A DNA stretch of 64,000 bases from Chamaelirium japonicum (GCA_947650365.1 OX393551.1:93222697-93286696); one strand, 5' to 3'. Positions 1 to 10,782 are shown, numbered from the stretch's first letter. Numbers and translations are program-made. The notes: a model not told the origin generated them from the letters alone.

Positions 1-460
1 CTTTCTCATTCTCCCATCTCACAATACGTTATCAGCAGGAACATTTTGAGCCCAGCTGACTAGTTACACGAAAATAGAGAGAGAAACAAAGTCAAAAGAG
101 AGAATAAGAGAGAAAAGAACAGAGAGATAAACGAAGACAGAAGAGAGAAGAAGTCCTGCTCCAGTCCATTAATTATGGGTTTATGTGTGAAGTAAGAAGT
201 AATCTAAATTCCAAAACTCCACTTCTTAATAATATAATTTACCCTCGCCATTTTCTTCTCACTTCTCCCATGGATTAGGGTTTACCATAGATTGCTTAGG
301 CCTAAAGTATGCTTACCCTATAATAATAAATAATTTATGACCCCTTTAGGGTGGGGCATATTTAATGGCTCTCTCTTTCTTTCATCTCACAACACGTTAT
401 CAGCACGAATATGTTGAGCCCAACTAACCAATCATAAGAAAACGGATTAAGAAACAAAGA
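1..460 (+). mobile_element. Head-to-tail pair of LTR-derived (TRIM-like) units
   Basis: Two copies of the primer-site/leader module start at 27 and 395, giving a 368-bp period in direct orientation. Between them lie, in order, the purine-rich tract, block X (about 160-225), the telobox region (about 280), a TATA-like stretch (about 318) and the leader with GGGTGGGGC (about 350). This order matches an LTR promoter, primer site, gag leader and polypurine tract. Assignment to a Ty1-copia-related TRIM is inference from layout; the copy looks old and diverged, and has no pol. Confidence 0.6.
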
Positions 461-1060
461 CAAAAGTAAAGTTTTGGAATTTAGATTCCTTCTTACTTCA
501 CACCTATACCCATAGCCAATGACTTGGAGCAGGACTTCTTCTCTCTTCTTAATTCATTTATCTCTCCGTTCTCTTTTATCTTCTTTTCTCTTTTCTATGG
601 AGTTTTTGAATTTAGATTCCTTCTTACTTTACAACTATACCCGTGGTCAATAGACTTGGGCAGGACTTTTTCTTTCTTCGTTTATCTTTCTGTCCTCTTC
701 TTTTTTTTTCTCTCTCTTCTATCTTTGTTTCTCTCTTCGTTTTCTTTTGACTGGTCTGTTGGGCATAATATATTAATACTAATAACGTGTTATGAGATAG
801 GAGAAAGAGAGAACCGTCAGACGTGTCGTACCCTAAAGGGGTTGTATAAATATTAAGAAGTGGAGTTTTAGAATTTATATTCCTTCTTACTTCACACCTA
901 TACCCGTGGCGAATAGACTGGAGCAGAACTTCTTATCTCTTCTCTCTTTGTTTATCTCTTTATTCTTCTCTTTTTTTCTCTCTCTTCTGTCTTTATTTCT
1001 CTTTCTGTTTTCTTGTGACTAGTCGGTTGGACTCGACAAATTCAAGCTGATAACGTGTTG
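461..1060 (-). mobile_element. Inverted LTR-derived units (X block and leader, minus sense)
   Basis: At about 455-470 the plus-sense leader runs directly into block X in the opposite sense (GTTTTGGAATTTAGATTCC), so orientation flips here. Minus-sense leader/primer modules lie at about 741-791 and 1011-1060, each preceded by a long pyrimidine tract, which is the polypurine tract of the other strand. The first is followed by the short promoter form (CCCTAAAGGGG then GTATAAATATTAAG). No coding capacity is credible; the open frames are pyrimidine-tract readings. Confidence 0.6.
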
Positions 1061-1900
1061 TTAGAAGAGAGAAGGGAACCAAAATAAAATATTATAAATC
1101 TCTCTAGTTTTAATAATTAAATAGAAGTCTATCCTTATCTTCTCTATCTTTTGTGAAGTTTTGGAATTTAGATTCCCTTTTACTTTACACTTATACTCGT
1201 GGCCAATGGACTGGAGTATAACTTTTTCTCTCTTCTCTTTTTGTTTATCTCTACGTTCTTTTCTATATTCTTCTCTCTCTTCTCTATTCTCTTCTCTCTT
1301 ATTTTCTCTCGTCTGTGGAGTTTTGGAATTTAAATTCCTTTTTACTTCACACCTATACCCGTGGCCAATGGACTGGAGCATGACTTCTTCTCCCCTTCTC
1401 TCTGGGTTTAACTCTCTGTTGTCTTCTCTCTTCTACCTAAATAATTTAATTAAATAATATAATTATTTAATTAAGAGAGAAATAAAGACAGAAGAGAGAG
1501 AAGAAGAGAGAAGATAACGAAGAGATAAATGAAGAGAGAAGATAGTAGAAGTCCTACTCTAGTCCATTTACCACAGGTATAGGTGTGAAGTAAGAAGGAA
1601 TCTAAATTCCAAAACTACACAGAAGAGAGAGAAGAAGAGAGAAGAGAATGAAGAGATAAACGAAGACAGAAGTAGAGTTTTGGAATTTAGATTCCTTCTT
1701 ACTTCACACCTATACCCGTGGATAATGGACTGGAGCAGGACTTATTCTCTCTTCATTTATCTTTTCGTTATCTTCGCTCTTTTTCTCTCTTCTGTGGAGT
1801 TTTGGAATTTAGATTCTTCTTACTTCACATCTATACCCATGGCCAATGGATTGGAGTAGGACTTCTTCTCCTTCTATCTTTGTTTATCTTTTAGTTCTTT
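1061..1900. repeat. P block: X-block run with a distinctive AT linker
   Basis: This block holds the linker TCTAGTTTTAATAATTA (about 1105), two X blocks in minus sense, the linker TAAATAATTTAATTAAATAA (about 1438), then an X block in plus sense and another in minus sense. The same order with both linkers recurs at about 21340-22250 and again from about 63505 to the window end, and parts recur inverted at 23290-23970. It is therefore a larger repeat unit built from the smaller modules, not a random mix. Confidence 0.55.
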
Positions 1901-2370
1901 TCTCTTTTCTTCTCTCTCTTCTGTCTTTATTTCTCTCTTCGTTTTCTTGTGACTAGTTGGCAGGGCTTGACATATTTGTGCTGATAACATATTGTGAGAT
2001 GGGATAAAGGGAGATCCATCAAACGTGCCCCTCCCTAAAGGGGTCGTATAAATATTAAGAAGTGAAGTTTTGGAATTTATATTCCTTTTTACTTCATACC
2101 TATTTAATAATTAAATAAATAATTAATTTAATTAAAAAAATTATAGTAACATTACTATGATAGTCATAATAACATTGAGATGAGACTATTGAGAAGTGGA
2201 GTTTTAGAATTTAGATTTCTTCTAACTTCATATATATACCCATGGCCATTTGACTAGAGCAGGACTTCTTCTCTCTTCTCTCTTTATTTATCTCTCCATT
2301 CTCTTCTTTCTTCTTCTCTCTCTTCTGTCTTCGTTTCTCTCTCCGATTTCTGGTGACTGGTTGATTGGAC
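1901..2370 (-). mobile_element. LTR-derived units, minus sense
   Basis: A pyrimidine tract leads into a leader/primer module at about 1947-2000, followed by the GGGGTCGTATAAATATT short promoter form and a partial X block. A second leader module (about 2345-2370) runs into the AT-rich block that follows. The family is the same as in the rest of the field. Confidence 0.55.
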
Positions 2371-3192
2371 TCATCTTCCATCATTACCTCCTATTATTTT
2401 ATTAATTTAATTAGTTTAAGAAATTAAATAATGAAATAAATATTTAATTATATATATAATTAGATAACTAAATTATTTAAATTATTTATTTATTATTCAA
2501 ATATTAAAATAAATAAATATTTATTTTGTTAAAAAAAAAATATTTATTTAAATAAAAAAATTATTATTTATATATTCAAATAATTAACTAATTATTTAAA
2601 TAATTAGTAAATAGTTATTGAATTATTTTTTTATTTTTTCAATTAATTAAATAATTAATTTTTTAAGTAATTATAATTAATATTTCATAATTTAATAAAA
2701 TAATTATTTTATTACATAAAAATTTACTTTATTATTATTTATTTAACTAAAAAATTATTTAATAATTAAATTATTTATTTATTTTGGTAAATAATCTATT
2801 TAATATATTTCTTCACTAAATAAGTTTTTAAATATGTCAATAATTAACTTATTAATTAATTAATTAAAATAAAATAAAATTTAATAAAATAACTAATAAA
2901 AAAATAATTAATTAAATATATAATTTAATCATTATTTATTTTTTTAATAATTTATATAAATAAATAGTTAACTTGTTTAATTATTTAATAATATAATAAT
3001 AAATAAATAAATAAAATAATAAATTGAATTAAATATTTAAATAAGTAAAGAAATTAATTATTTTACTAAAAAATTATTCATTAAATTTTTTAAATTATTA
3101 AATTATTTAATATTTTAATAAATAATTAATTTAATTAAAAAAGTTATTGTAATATTATTATGATAATCATAATAACGTTAAGATGATACTAT
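2371..3192. repeat. AT-rich N block, copy 1
   Basis: This low-complexity stretch is built from TTAATTAAATAA-like words. Its right end is conserved: ATTATGATAATCATAATAACG then GATACTATTGAGAAG leads into block X. Other copies lie at 32910-33832 and 59400-60380, with shorter ones elsewhere. It occupies the position between the telobox region and block X, so it behaves as an optional long upstream part of the LTR. No gene is seen in it. Confidence 0.6.
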
Positions 3193-4149
3193 TGAGAAGT
3201 AGAGTTTTGAAATTTAGATTCCTTCTTTTTTTACACCTATACCCATGGCAAATGGACTTGAGTAGGACTTCTTCTCTCTTTTTTCTTTATTTATCTCTTC
3301 GTTCTTTTCTCTTCTTTTTCTTCTGTGGAGTTTTGGAATTTAGATTCCTTCTTATTTCACACATATACCTGTGGCTAATGGATTGGAGTAGGACTTTTTT
3401 TCTCTTCTCTCCTTGTTTATCTCTTCATTTTTCTCTCTATTTTCTTATGACTGGTCGGCTGGGCTCAACATGTTTGTGTTGATAATATATTTTAAGATGG
3501 GAGAAAGAGAGAGCCAGCAAACATGCCCTACCCTAAAGGGGTCATATATTATTTATAGCGTAAGCTTACTTAGGGCCTAAGCAATCTATAGGAAACCCTA
3601 ATACATGGGAGAAGAGAGAAGATAACGGAGAGATCTAATTATATTATTCAGATGTAAAGTATTGGAATTTAAATTTCTTCTTACTTCACACCTATAACCG
3701 TGGTGAATGGACTGGAGTAGGACTTCTTCTCTCTTCTCTTTTTATTTATCTCTCCATTCTCTTCTCTCTACTTCTCTCTCTTCTGTCTTTGTTTCTCTCT
3801 TTGTTTTTTTGTGACTGGTCCGCTGGGTTCGACATGTTTGTACTTAGAATGTGTTATGAGATAGGAGATTGCTTATTTATTTTATTTATTTTAATTAATA
3901 TTTTCTTAAATATTATGAAATATATCGTTTCTTTAAATATTTAAATAGTATCTCTCAATGTTATTATTTAAATATTTAAATAATTTATATAAATTTATGA
4001 GTATAAAAAATATTTTATTTATCTTATTTTCTCTTCATTTATCTCTCCATTCTTTTTTCTCTTATTCTTTCTTTTCCGTCTTTGTTTCTTACATCGTTTT
4101 CTTGTGACTGGTCAACTGGGCTCGATATATTTGTGCTGATAACGTGTAG
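3193..4149 (-). mobile_element. Run of minus-sense LTR-derived units
   Basis: Leader/primer modules lie at about 3440-3490, 3800-3860 and 4095-4150, all in minus sense. Between the second and third is a linker that begins GATTGCTTATTTATTTTATT (about 3869-4020). The same linker, in the same position, occurs at about 61107-61310. The whole stretch 2371-4382 is collinear with about 59560-61690. Confidence 0.55.
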
Positions 4150-4382
4150 TGAGAAGAGAGAAGAATAGAGAAGAGAACGGAGAGATAAACAAGGAGAGAA
4201 GAGAGAAGTCCCACTCTAGTCCATTCGCTATGGTTATAGGTGTGAAATAAGAAGAAATCAAAATCCTAAAACTCCACTTCTAATTAATATAATTAAATCT
4301 TTTCGTTCTCTTCTCTCCTCTCCAATGGATTAGGGTTTTTGATAGATTATTTAGGTCCTAAGTAATCTTACCCTATAAATAC
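4150..4382 (+). mobile_element. Left part of the plus-sense LTR-like unit interrupted by the CACTA element
   Basis: This segment contains a purine tract, block X, the ATTAATATAATTAAATC joint, the telobox region (GATTAGGGTTT) and CCCTATAAATAC immediately before the TAT target site. The missing downstream part resumes at 11845 with ACGACCCCTTTAAGG. In intact units CCCTATAAATAATATACGACC is continuous, so the two halves fit exactly around the insertion. Confidence 0.75.
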
Positions 4383-4385
4383 TAT
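4383..4385. repeat. Left TAT target-site duplication of the CACTA element
   Basis: TAT directly precedes CACTATAAG and is repeated directly after TAGTG at 11842-11844. Three-base duplications are the rule for CACTA elements. Confidence 0.85.
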
Positions 4386-4416
4386 CACTATAAGAAAAGA
4401 CAATTTCTACGACACA
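4386..4416 (+). repeat. CACTA left terminal inverted repeat
   Basis: It starts CACTATAAGAAAAGACAATT. It matches the right end at CACTAnAAGAAA plus a looser CAATTTC/AATTGC core, which is typical of the short imperfect ends in this superfamily. Confidence 0.85.
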
Positions 4417-4930
4417 CTAGAGCATCGCCAAAAGTGGTCATATTCATCGCGAAATATCTTTTACGACGTTTCAAATTGCGTCGCCAAGACATCGCCAATT
4501 CCCTGTCTGAGAATACTTTCGACGACGCGATCAAATTGCGTTGCCGAAAGCTTAACTAATCGCGCCGCAATAAGCGTCGCCAATTAAAACAAAAAACATC
4601 ACTAATATAACCTCCTACGTCGCAAAAACAACTAACTTAAGCTTATATATAGAACATTTAGCGACACACAGTATGCATCGCCGGAAATAAAAATATTTGG
4701 CGACGTATATAATAGTGTCCCTAATAACTTCTACCGAATAAATAATAGCGTTGCAGAATACATACTTTGTCGTCGCATAATGTATACTTTTAGCGACGCA
4801 ATAATTATGCCGTCAAATTTATTCATTGATCCAAATGTATATATTAGACGATGCAATCATCACGTTGCAGAATATAAGAATTCAGTGACGTAATGTATTA
4901 CATGCGTTGCCAAAAGACAAATTCTCAATA
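4417..4930. repeat. CACTA left subterminal repeat region
   Basis: Short GC-containing words such as GCGACG, CGTCGC, GTCGCC and ACGACG, some with one mismatch, recur in both orientations in an otherwise AT-rich stretch. In En/Spm elements such subterminal motifs are binding sites for the TNPA-type protein; that role here is inferred from family knowledge. Confidence 0.75.
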
Positions 4931-5087
4931 TTTTTTGCTTAAATTTAAAATTTTTTTCTTGAAATCTTTATACACATGTATTCATCCATATACATTTCAA
5001 TAAAAACAAAAGTATACAAGTATTCATTTAATGTTAAATCAAAATACTAAATTATTCTTCTAAGTATACATGTTTATCCACTCATTT

Positions 5088-5571
5088 CTATGAAGGATCA
5101 GTAATACAAAACCCGACATCCATAACATTAACTGAAGTACTACAAAAAAAAAATTCATGTCTTTGATGATGATGCCACATCTTTTCTGAAATGTCAAACA
5201 TTGCCACAAGCTTCTCTGGAACCTCCACTGGAAGTTTACCAAACCGTGCTACAAGCTTCTCTATCCCCTTGCCTTTAGTCAGCCCCAGTCCACGCCTCAT
5301 GCTCGGATATGAAACTGCAAAAAACATAATGATTTTTTAGTTATTATGCATAACACAATAAAGATAAAAATTTTATTACAAAAAATATTTTACAATTTCT
5401 ACCAACGCTACTGGACTCGGTCGGTGGACTAGTTATATGTTCCTGTGGGGTCAGTATAAGCTGGGATTGTGCAAGCTGGGGTTGGAACCGTGTCCTCTCC
5501 GTTGGAGACACTATAAATGAGAAAGTTGGTGAAAGATTGGTCTGTTTATGTCCAGAAGTTATTCGTGCGAC
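5088..5571 (-). pseudogene. Two-exon En/Spm-type (Transposase_24-like) fragment
   Basis: Two minus-strand coding blocks fit a spliced gene. Exon one (5571-5403) follows a TTTTGTCAG acceptor and encodes a Ser/Thr/Pro/Gln-rich stretch ending ITSPPTESSSV. A GTAGAA donor and TTTTTTGCAG acceptor bound an 88-base intron (5402-5315), and the reading phase is kept across it. Exon two (5314-5088) encodes RGLGLTKGKGIEKLVARFGK followed by LPVEVPEK. That motif (RGxTxGxGxxKL...GKLPVEI/V) resembles the start of the domain found in plant Ptta/En/Spm Transposase_24 proteins. The later part, from about residue 40 of exon two, does not look conserved, and the frame ends at 5088. No upstream start exon was identified. 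The family call is by eye only. Confidence 0.5.
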
Positions 5572-7490
5572 CTGACAAAACAAAATGAGTCACGGATTTA
5601 ACAAAACAATTAAGATACAATGATTTCACTGTAGCAAAGAGATTGCTATGCTTCGCTATATTTTCTATAAAAATTTAAATTTTTTCTAGAGGCTACAGTA
5701 ATTTCATTGCAACAATTTATCACTCTTGGCAATAAGTACCTCATCCAATGGACGGAGCAACATAATATTGATTTTGGCGGTGTACACCCAATCAATATAG
5801 CTGAAAGTCTGAAAAATATGTGCAGTTTGTGTTTGTACCACCTCTTGTTGTTCCATTATCACACTCAAATAGGGGTGTGCATCGGTCCAAAACCGACATA
5901 TTTAGGCAAAACCCAAACCGATCCAACTTGGTCGATTTTGAGGATTTTCAAACCGATTCAAACTTAAAAAATAATAATTGTTATCAAATCATTAGGCCTA
6001 AATATGATATTTAATTGATTTTGAGCAATTTGTGACTTATATTGGATTATTCTTCCTTTCTCTTTTTCGGAGAAAATTTTATCTACTTCAAAAACAATAC
6101 CACCAATCCACTTCAGAAACCATATATATACTTGTAAAGAAACCCATAAAATTCCACCCCAAGATAACTAAATTTAAAAATAGTAAAACCCTTGAGGAAG
6201 AGAGTTCTAGAACTAAATAATGAAGCAAAGACTCGAAGGAGAGATTGGGACATCAAAGAACAAGCAAAGAAAATAGCTAGAGGAATCACCTCCTCCAAAG
6301 CTCCTATGTAATTACTCTTCATCAACTATAACACACTAAACCCTAACTCCTTTGTCTTATCCAAACGTGCATGAAAAGCAGACAACTAACAACCCTTGAT
6401 CAAAATCTCATCCAACCTTACTACCTACTGTAAAAGATTGTATGCTCTAGGGGGACACCAAATCACACCTTACCTTATTTCTCAAACACAAGACGTGAAA
6501 GTTACAGTTTTACCTTAAGTCAAGTAAAACACGAGTTTTTTAGTAAACGTTCGCTACGCGAATCTTTCCCGATTTTTTGAAAAAGTCACAATTTTGTGAA
6601 AAAACATGATTTTTTTGCGGGTGAATCCCGATTTATATAGTTTAATCCTGATTAATCATGTTTTATCCCATCATGTACAACTCAAAAAACCTATTAGAAC
6701 ATTTTATATAAATATATTTTAAAACTCGATAGGTCTTTTCCTGACTCTTTCCCTACTTTTTTCCAATTTTTCTGACTTCTCCCCTAGCCGATTTTTTCCC
6801 GATTTTTAACTTGGTAAATACGCACCGATTGTTTTTTAACGCATTTTATATTCCTACACCGTCTTTGCTCCATTTACTTTTATGCAATGTCCTCTACTTT
6901 CCATGTGATTTTCTATTCTCGATAACCTTAGTAGGAAACTTTTAAGTCCTCTTCATTAAGGCAGTCAGAACCTTGGTGGAAGTGAGTTCCCAAGCTTCTA
7001 ACAAGCAATTGATCCTTATTTGTATCGGTCAGTCCAGATAAACCAAGTGGATCACACTTGAGATCCCATCGAGAAAACCAATTAATTGCATACGACGTAT
7101 AATAACAGGATCATGTCATTACGGTTTCAATGTAGTTTGCTGCTGCTCCTTTCTTGACATCTAGATAGATACTATGCTAAATTACGACATATAACATTTA
7201 AGTTGATTTTAGATGAGTCAAGTGAACTGAAATTCTTATGCAAATTGAAATAAATTAAATGGAATTGAAGATCAAGAAACAATAAGGCTGAAAACTTGAA
7301 AAGGAAATCATGAATGTCAGATGCAGATATAAACCGATAAACAATTCAGATAAAGGATACCTTCAATGCATCTATAATTTTCTCTCTTTCCAAACCCATA
7401 CAATACTAGTAAGATATTACACATAACAATATGCACTAGTTTCACCAAAATAAGCTCTTCTCCAAGCCCAGATAGAAAAGAAAATCTTAC
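5572..7490. other. CACTA interior with no recognisable gene
   Basis: This stretch is AT-rich. At 5866 it contains AGGGGTGTGCATCGGTCC, which resembles the tip of plant hAT-type miniature elements, but no matching opposite end was found. A minus-strand open stretch near 5710-5860 begins MEQQEVVQTQTAHIF and has no recognised domain. The rest shows no splice-consistent or conserved coding signal that I can see. Confidence 0.45.
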
Positions 7491-7529
7491 AAAATACAAG
7501 ATGCAGGTTGAATAGGTGTTTGCTGACTT

Positions 7530-7691
7530 TCAATTGCGGATCCACAGCGATTCAAGAGATAAGGGCTTCTCATTTCTTGAATGTGCAGTTTGAGCACGTG
7601 GAGGAGGTGCGTAAACAGTTATTGGAAGAACTGAAAAAAGAAAGCTCGCTTGCACCAAATCAGCAACTATCTCATGGTGATCACTCTGTAC
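7530..7691 (-). pseudogene. Unidentified exon-like fragment
   Basis: On the minus strand a plausible acceptor (ATGCATTTATTCAG) is followed by 53 open codons that start VQSDHHEIVADLVQASFLFS and end SLESLWIRN before a stop. The composition is unlike the AT-rich surroundings and looks protein-coding. The plus strand over 7508-7699 is also open and reads a Glu/Lys-rich helical peptide (EEVRKQLLEELKKESS), so the true strand is uncertain. It may be a captured host-gene exon; I do not recognise the gene. Confidence 0.3.
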
Positions 7692-8080
7692 CTGAATAAA
7701 TGCATATGGTTATGGTTAAACAGATGCCATAAATGACAAGACCTACTCATATATTAGATCAGCTTAACAAACCTTACTCCAGATGCAAGAGTCAAGGCAT
7801 AAGAGAATAGCGAGTGTACGTGCACACATGCACTCACTATACATACATACATACATGCAACAATGATCCACTCTTAAGATAACAACAAACAAAATTGTAT
7901 GTGATTTTTCCTCTTTCTTATGTGCTCCACTCCTAAGATAACAAATGTCACAGCCATGTGACTACAAATTCTATTTTTCATCACAACAAAATAATTTGGA
8001 GGAGAAAATGTAAGAAGAGTCCAAATTTCATACACATTATCCCAATGATCCTACCCCATCCCAATGTGTGTGTGTGTGTG
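7692..8080. other. Intergenic-like CACTA interior with microsatellites
   Basis: The stretch holds a (CATA)n run near 7839-7857 and a (TG)n run at about 8065-8083. No gene or other element is seen. Confidence 0.6.
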
Positions 8081-8250
8081 TGTTAGAAGTGGGTTTATAA
8101 GCATTTTCCTATTTTTCAGACCATGTCTCAATTTTGTGAAAAATAATAATAATTGAAGAAAAAACTATGGCTTCTTTTCTTCTTTTTGAATATATCAGAA
8201 TCCTATCGAACAGTAGATAAGGGCTACCCAACACTCCCCTCAAACCAGTA
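8081..8250 (-). mobile_element. Possible Ty1-copia 3' LTR relic
   Basis: On the minus strand TTTGAGGGGAG is followed directly by TGTTGGGTAG, which matches the polypurine tract and LTR start commonly seen in plant Ty1-copia elements. Going leftwards, the candidate LTR would end in TTCTAACA at 8081, giving about 153 bp with TG...CA ends. It is a fragment only, old and broken; the family call is weak. Confidence 0.3.
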
Positions 8251-8589
8251 ACCATTAGGGTTTGATTCGATTTGGTCCAAGTAGAGTTTGGTGTATCTTG
8301 AGCTTCATAGTCTTAGAGAAGAAATAATCTTGGTCACTTGTTACCATGTAAGCAATATCAATAATCGATAATATGTAGGATGAGTGCTTGAAAAATGTAA
8401 TATAGAATCGATAGATGCTCCAAGTATAACCAATCAAAGAATTATTACTCTCGAGTCTCGACCATATATTATAGCTCAAACAAATCGGAAATAGCTAAGT
8501 ACAGTGTTCTAATAGCCTCAGTTCCAAAAGAGTACACATCTCCAAATGGCTTGACACAATATGGGAGGTGCTCTCTCTCTCTCTCTCTC
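8251..8589. other. Unassigned stretch ending in a (CT)n run
   Basis: Scattered open stretches occur on the minus strand, but no domain can be defended. A (CT)n run occupies about 8571-8589, just before the primer-site-like motif of the next relic. Confidence 0.4.
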
Positions 8590-9440
8590 ATTACAAGTGG
8601 TAACAGAGCAACGATCTTGCCATGTTAACCAAGTTCCTACCTAGAAAAAATAAAGGAAATATTCATCAAAATCCGTAAACTCGTGGTTCAAGCACAAGAG
8701 AACCTCATCAAAATTAAAAAGGACGTCAACAAACTTGGACTCTTATTTTTTGAGCAACAAGCACAAGAGATTGAAGATGTGGAATCCGAGAAGAAGGTGG
8801 GGGCTGTGAAGCAATTCGAAAAGTTGTTTCAATCACCAAATGTTCACAAAACTGAGTGGTAGTGTTGGATGGGAAATGGACCGGCGAGACTACAACACAG
8901 TTTCATATGCTCTGAAAATAAAATCATATGGGCCATTGGAATGTGAAGCATCAAGTGAAAGCCTCTTCTATCATACAATGGAGTTTTTGGACTCGAATCG
9001 GCGCATTAACATCAGTACACAAAGGATTGATATTTTGATTGTGTCCCCACCCGCACCTAACATATCCAAGAAGATCCTAACCCTGCAGTTATTTTTAAAC
9101 AAAATTGAAGAAACAGTTTCCCAACCTTGGGGACAATATTGATTGGAGAGAGGGGCAAATGGCAATGTCACGTGCGTGGATCTGATGACAAGAGTATGTT
9201 GCTATTTGTTGTTTTCTTCCTATCTGTTATTTATTTGGAAAATTTAATAAGGATAAGGAGTATGCCGTTTGAGTTTATTGAGATAGAGTTTGTTAGTACT
9301 TAGTAGTGGGTCTAATCTGTTTGTTGAAAGCCACATCTCAATAAGTCTCTTGTAATCTTGAGTGATGAATAAGAAGAAAATTGATGTTTGTCGTATGATT
9401 CTAAGGAGGTTGACCCCCTCGAAGCGGTTCTCTAACACTT
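8590..9440 (+). mobile_element. LTR retrotransposon relic (Gypsy-like), heavily reduced
   Basis: TGGTAACAGAGC at 8598-8609 closely matches the initiator-Met-tRNA primer site TGGTATCAGAGC and follows a TTACAAG spacer, as in many plant elements. Downstream is a Lys/Glu/Gln-rich gag-like start region (about 8640-8840). Near 9170-9440 a stretch including TAAGTCTCTTGTAATCTTG and GATGAATAAGAAG resembles LTR end sequence. Only pieces are present, so the element is broken and old. The superfamily is tentative. Confidence 0.4.
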
Positions 9441-9904
9441 CTTTCCTCTTTTCTTTTATTTTTGTGCTCTCTTTCTATTGGGTATGAGACATTTTCCCTC
9501 CAGACCTGGGGTGCGAATTATCACAATCATGGAGGTAGGTATACCCTACGATCTTGGTCGTTTTGCTTATATCAGCCATAAATATTTCTTATGTGATGTT
9601 GTAGGTATTGTAGTGCATGAAGATAAGGAGAGTTTTGCAGAACCCAACAGAATCTAGTTGAATTTTGACCTACCAGTAAATTTGTGTTTCTATTTCATTC
9701 CTTTGTTTGATGTCTCCTTGCCATCACCAACAATCGAATATAAAAAGTAAGAACTAGAAGCGGAATTACTTGACTACACTAGTCCAAGGGGGAGACTTTA
9801 CCCCAAACCAAATCGCCACCCCCTTTCCCAAATTATGGGATATTCAACAGTAATTTAGAGGGGCAGTCTAAATTGCAGCAAGGGCAAAACCCTAGGCTGA
9901 GTAC
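9441..9904. other. Unassigned stretch, including the start of ATG2 intron 1
   Basis: No element or gene is recognised in 9441-9830. The part next to 9904 is, on the minus strand, directly downstream of the ATG2 exon donor (GTACTCAGCC) and is probably captured intron sequence. Where the captured host DNA ends on this side cannot be fixed by eye. Confidence 0.45.
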
Positions 9905-10108
9905 CTTCTGGTTGAGGAAATCGACATTGAGGGCGAGGTCAGTAAGATGGATGGTGCCGTGGGAGAGCTGGACGTCGAGCTGGTCGAGGTCGATGTCACC
10001 GAGGATTAGATCTCCGAGACGCTTCTTCAGCAGGAACTTGCAGACGCGCTTGATCGCCCAATGGGAGAACATCGCCTCCGCAGACCTCGCGAAATCCCAC
10101 GGGAACAT
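9905..10108 (-). pseudogene. ATG2: Captured first exon of autophagy gene ATG2
   Basis: Sixty-eight codons start [20 protein letters not shown] and continue [48 protein letters not shown]. This is the N-terminal (chorein) start of plant ATG2. ATG2 is a very long lipid-transfer protein that moves phospholipids from the ER to the growing autophagosome membrane. The exon ends after NQK at a GT donor (9904), which is a normal splice boundary. The next ATG2 exons are not seen to the left; unrelated relics lie there instead. The piece is therefore a gene fragment carried inside the CACTA element, close to its right end. The frame is open and the key residues look kept, which suggests recent capture. 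It could encode only a short peptide. Confidence 0.85.
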
Positions 10109-10680
10109 CTCACCGCCGGCGACGGCGGCGGGGGGCTCCTCCTCGTCTTCCTTCTAGAAAATCTCAGCGGGTTGAGGGGAGGGGTTTGCTTCCATCGGAC
10201 GCCAAGAGCTGGGAGGGTGCGGGGAAACGAAGGAGAGACGGGACGAGAAGGAAAGTGCCTTTGGGGGAGAAGCTTGCAGTAATAAAGGGACTTTGTAGCC
10301 GGAGGGAAACCACTACAAAGTATCTACTCGCTCATATCCGGAGGGGGGCGGCGGCCGGGCTTAGGGTCAAGGGGAGCAGCGGCCATTGGGGGTGGAGATC
10401 GGGTAGAGAGAGGAGAGAGATCCGAGAGAAAGAGTGAGAGATCGGGTGAGAGGGAGGAGATCAGAAGAGATTGGGAGAGAGATCAGAGAGATGAGAAAGA
10501 GAGGGGGATGAGAGAGAGAGAGGGGATGGGAGTTGGGTTGGGTCGGGTATGGGTTCGGGTGAGATGAGAGGGAGAGGGAGAGAGAGAGGGAGAATTGGGT
10601 TGGGTTTTGGGGATGGGTTCGGGTTTGGGATTTGGTTTTTGGTTTTTTCTTTATTTATTTAGGTTTTTGTTTAGTTTAGT
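10109..10680 (-). promoter_or_regulatory. Captured ATG2 5' leader and promoter-proximal region
   Basis: Upstream of the ATG2 start on the minus strand is a GC-rich segment (CCGCCGCCGTCGCCGGCGG next to the ATG), then a long CT-rich tract (GA-rich on the plus strand, about 10390-10600). CT-rich leaders are common in plant housekeeping genes. The base composition contrasts sharply with the AT-rich element around it, which supports capture of a host promoter/leader together with exon 1. Confidence 0.6.
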
Positions 10681-10782
10681 TTTTTTTTTTTCTCAATCCC
10701 GGTCGAGCTCGACTCGTGCTCGACTCGCGTCGCACCGAGGCGTGCCCGTACGCGAATCTCGCTGGGTCTGATAGACTCGCCA

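Noticed and set aside
524-856. Open frames of 60-160 codons throughout the array, with recurring peptides such as WNLDSFLLHTYT or FRFLLTSHLYPWPMDWSRTS
   Set aside because: They are the same repeat read in different frames and strands. They follow pyrimidine tracts, recur in every unit with frame changes, and have no domain or consistent start. They are not genes.
5060-5242. Second minus-strand frame overlapping the transposase-like exon
   Set aside because: It is out of frame with the spliced, motif-bearing reading and has no recognisable features.
8255-8570. Possible receptor-kinase fragment on the minus strand (GDVYSFG and SLIGYTWSIYR)
   Set aside because: The two short matches lie in different frames and the rest shows no kinase residues; this is too weak to annotate.
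10061-10437. Plus-strand frames over the ATG2 leader
   Set aside because: They are antisense shadows of the GC-rich ATG2 exon and leader.
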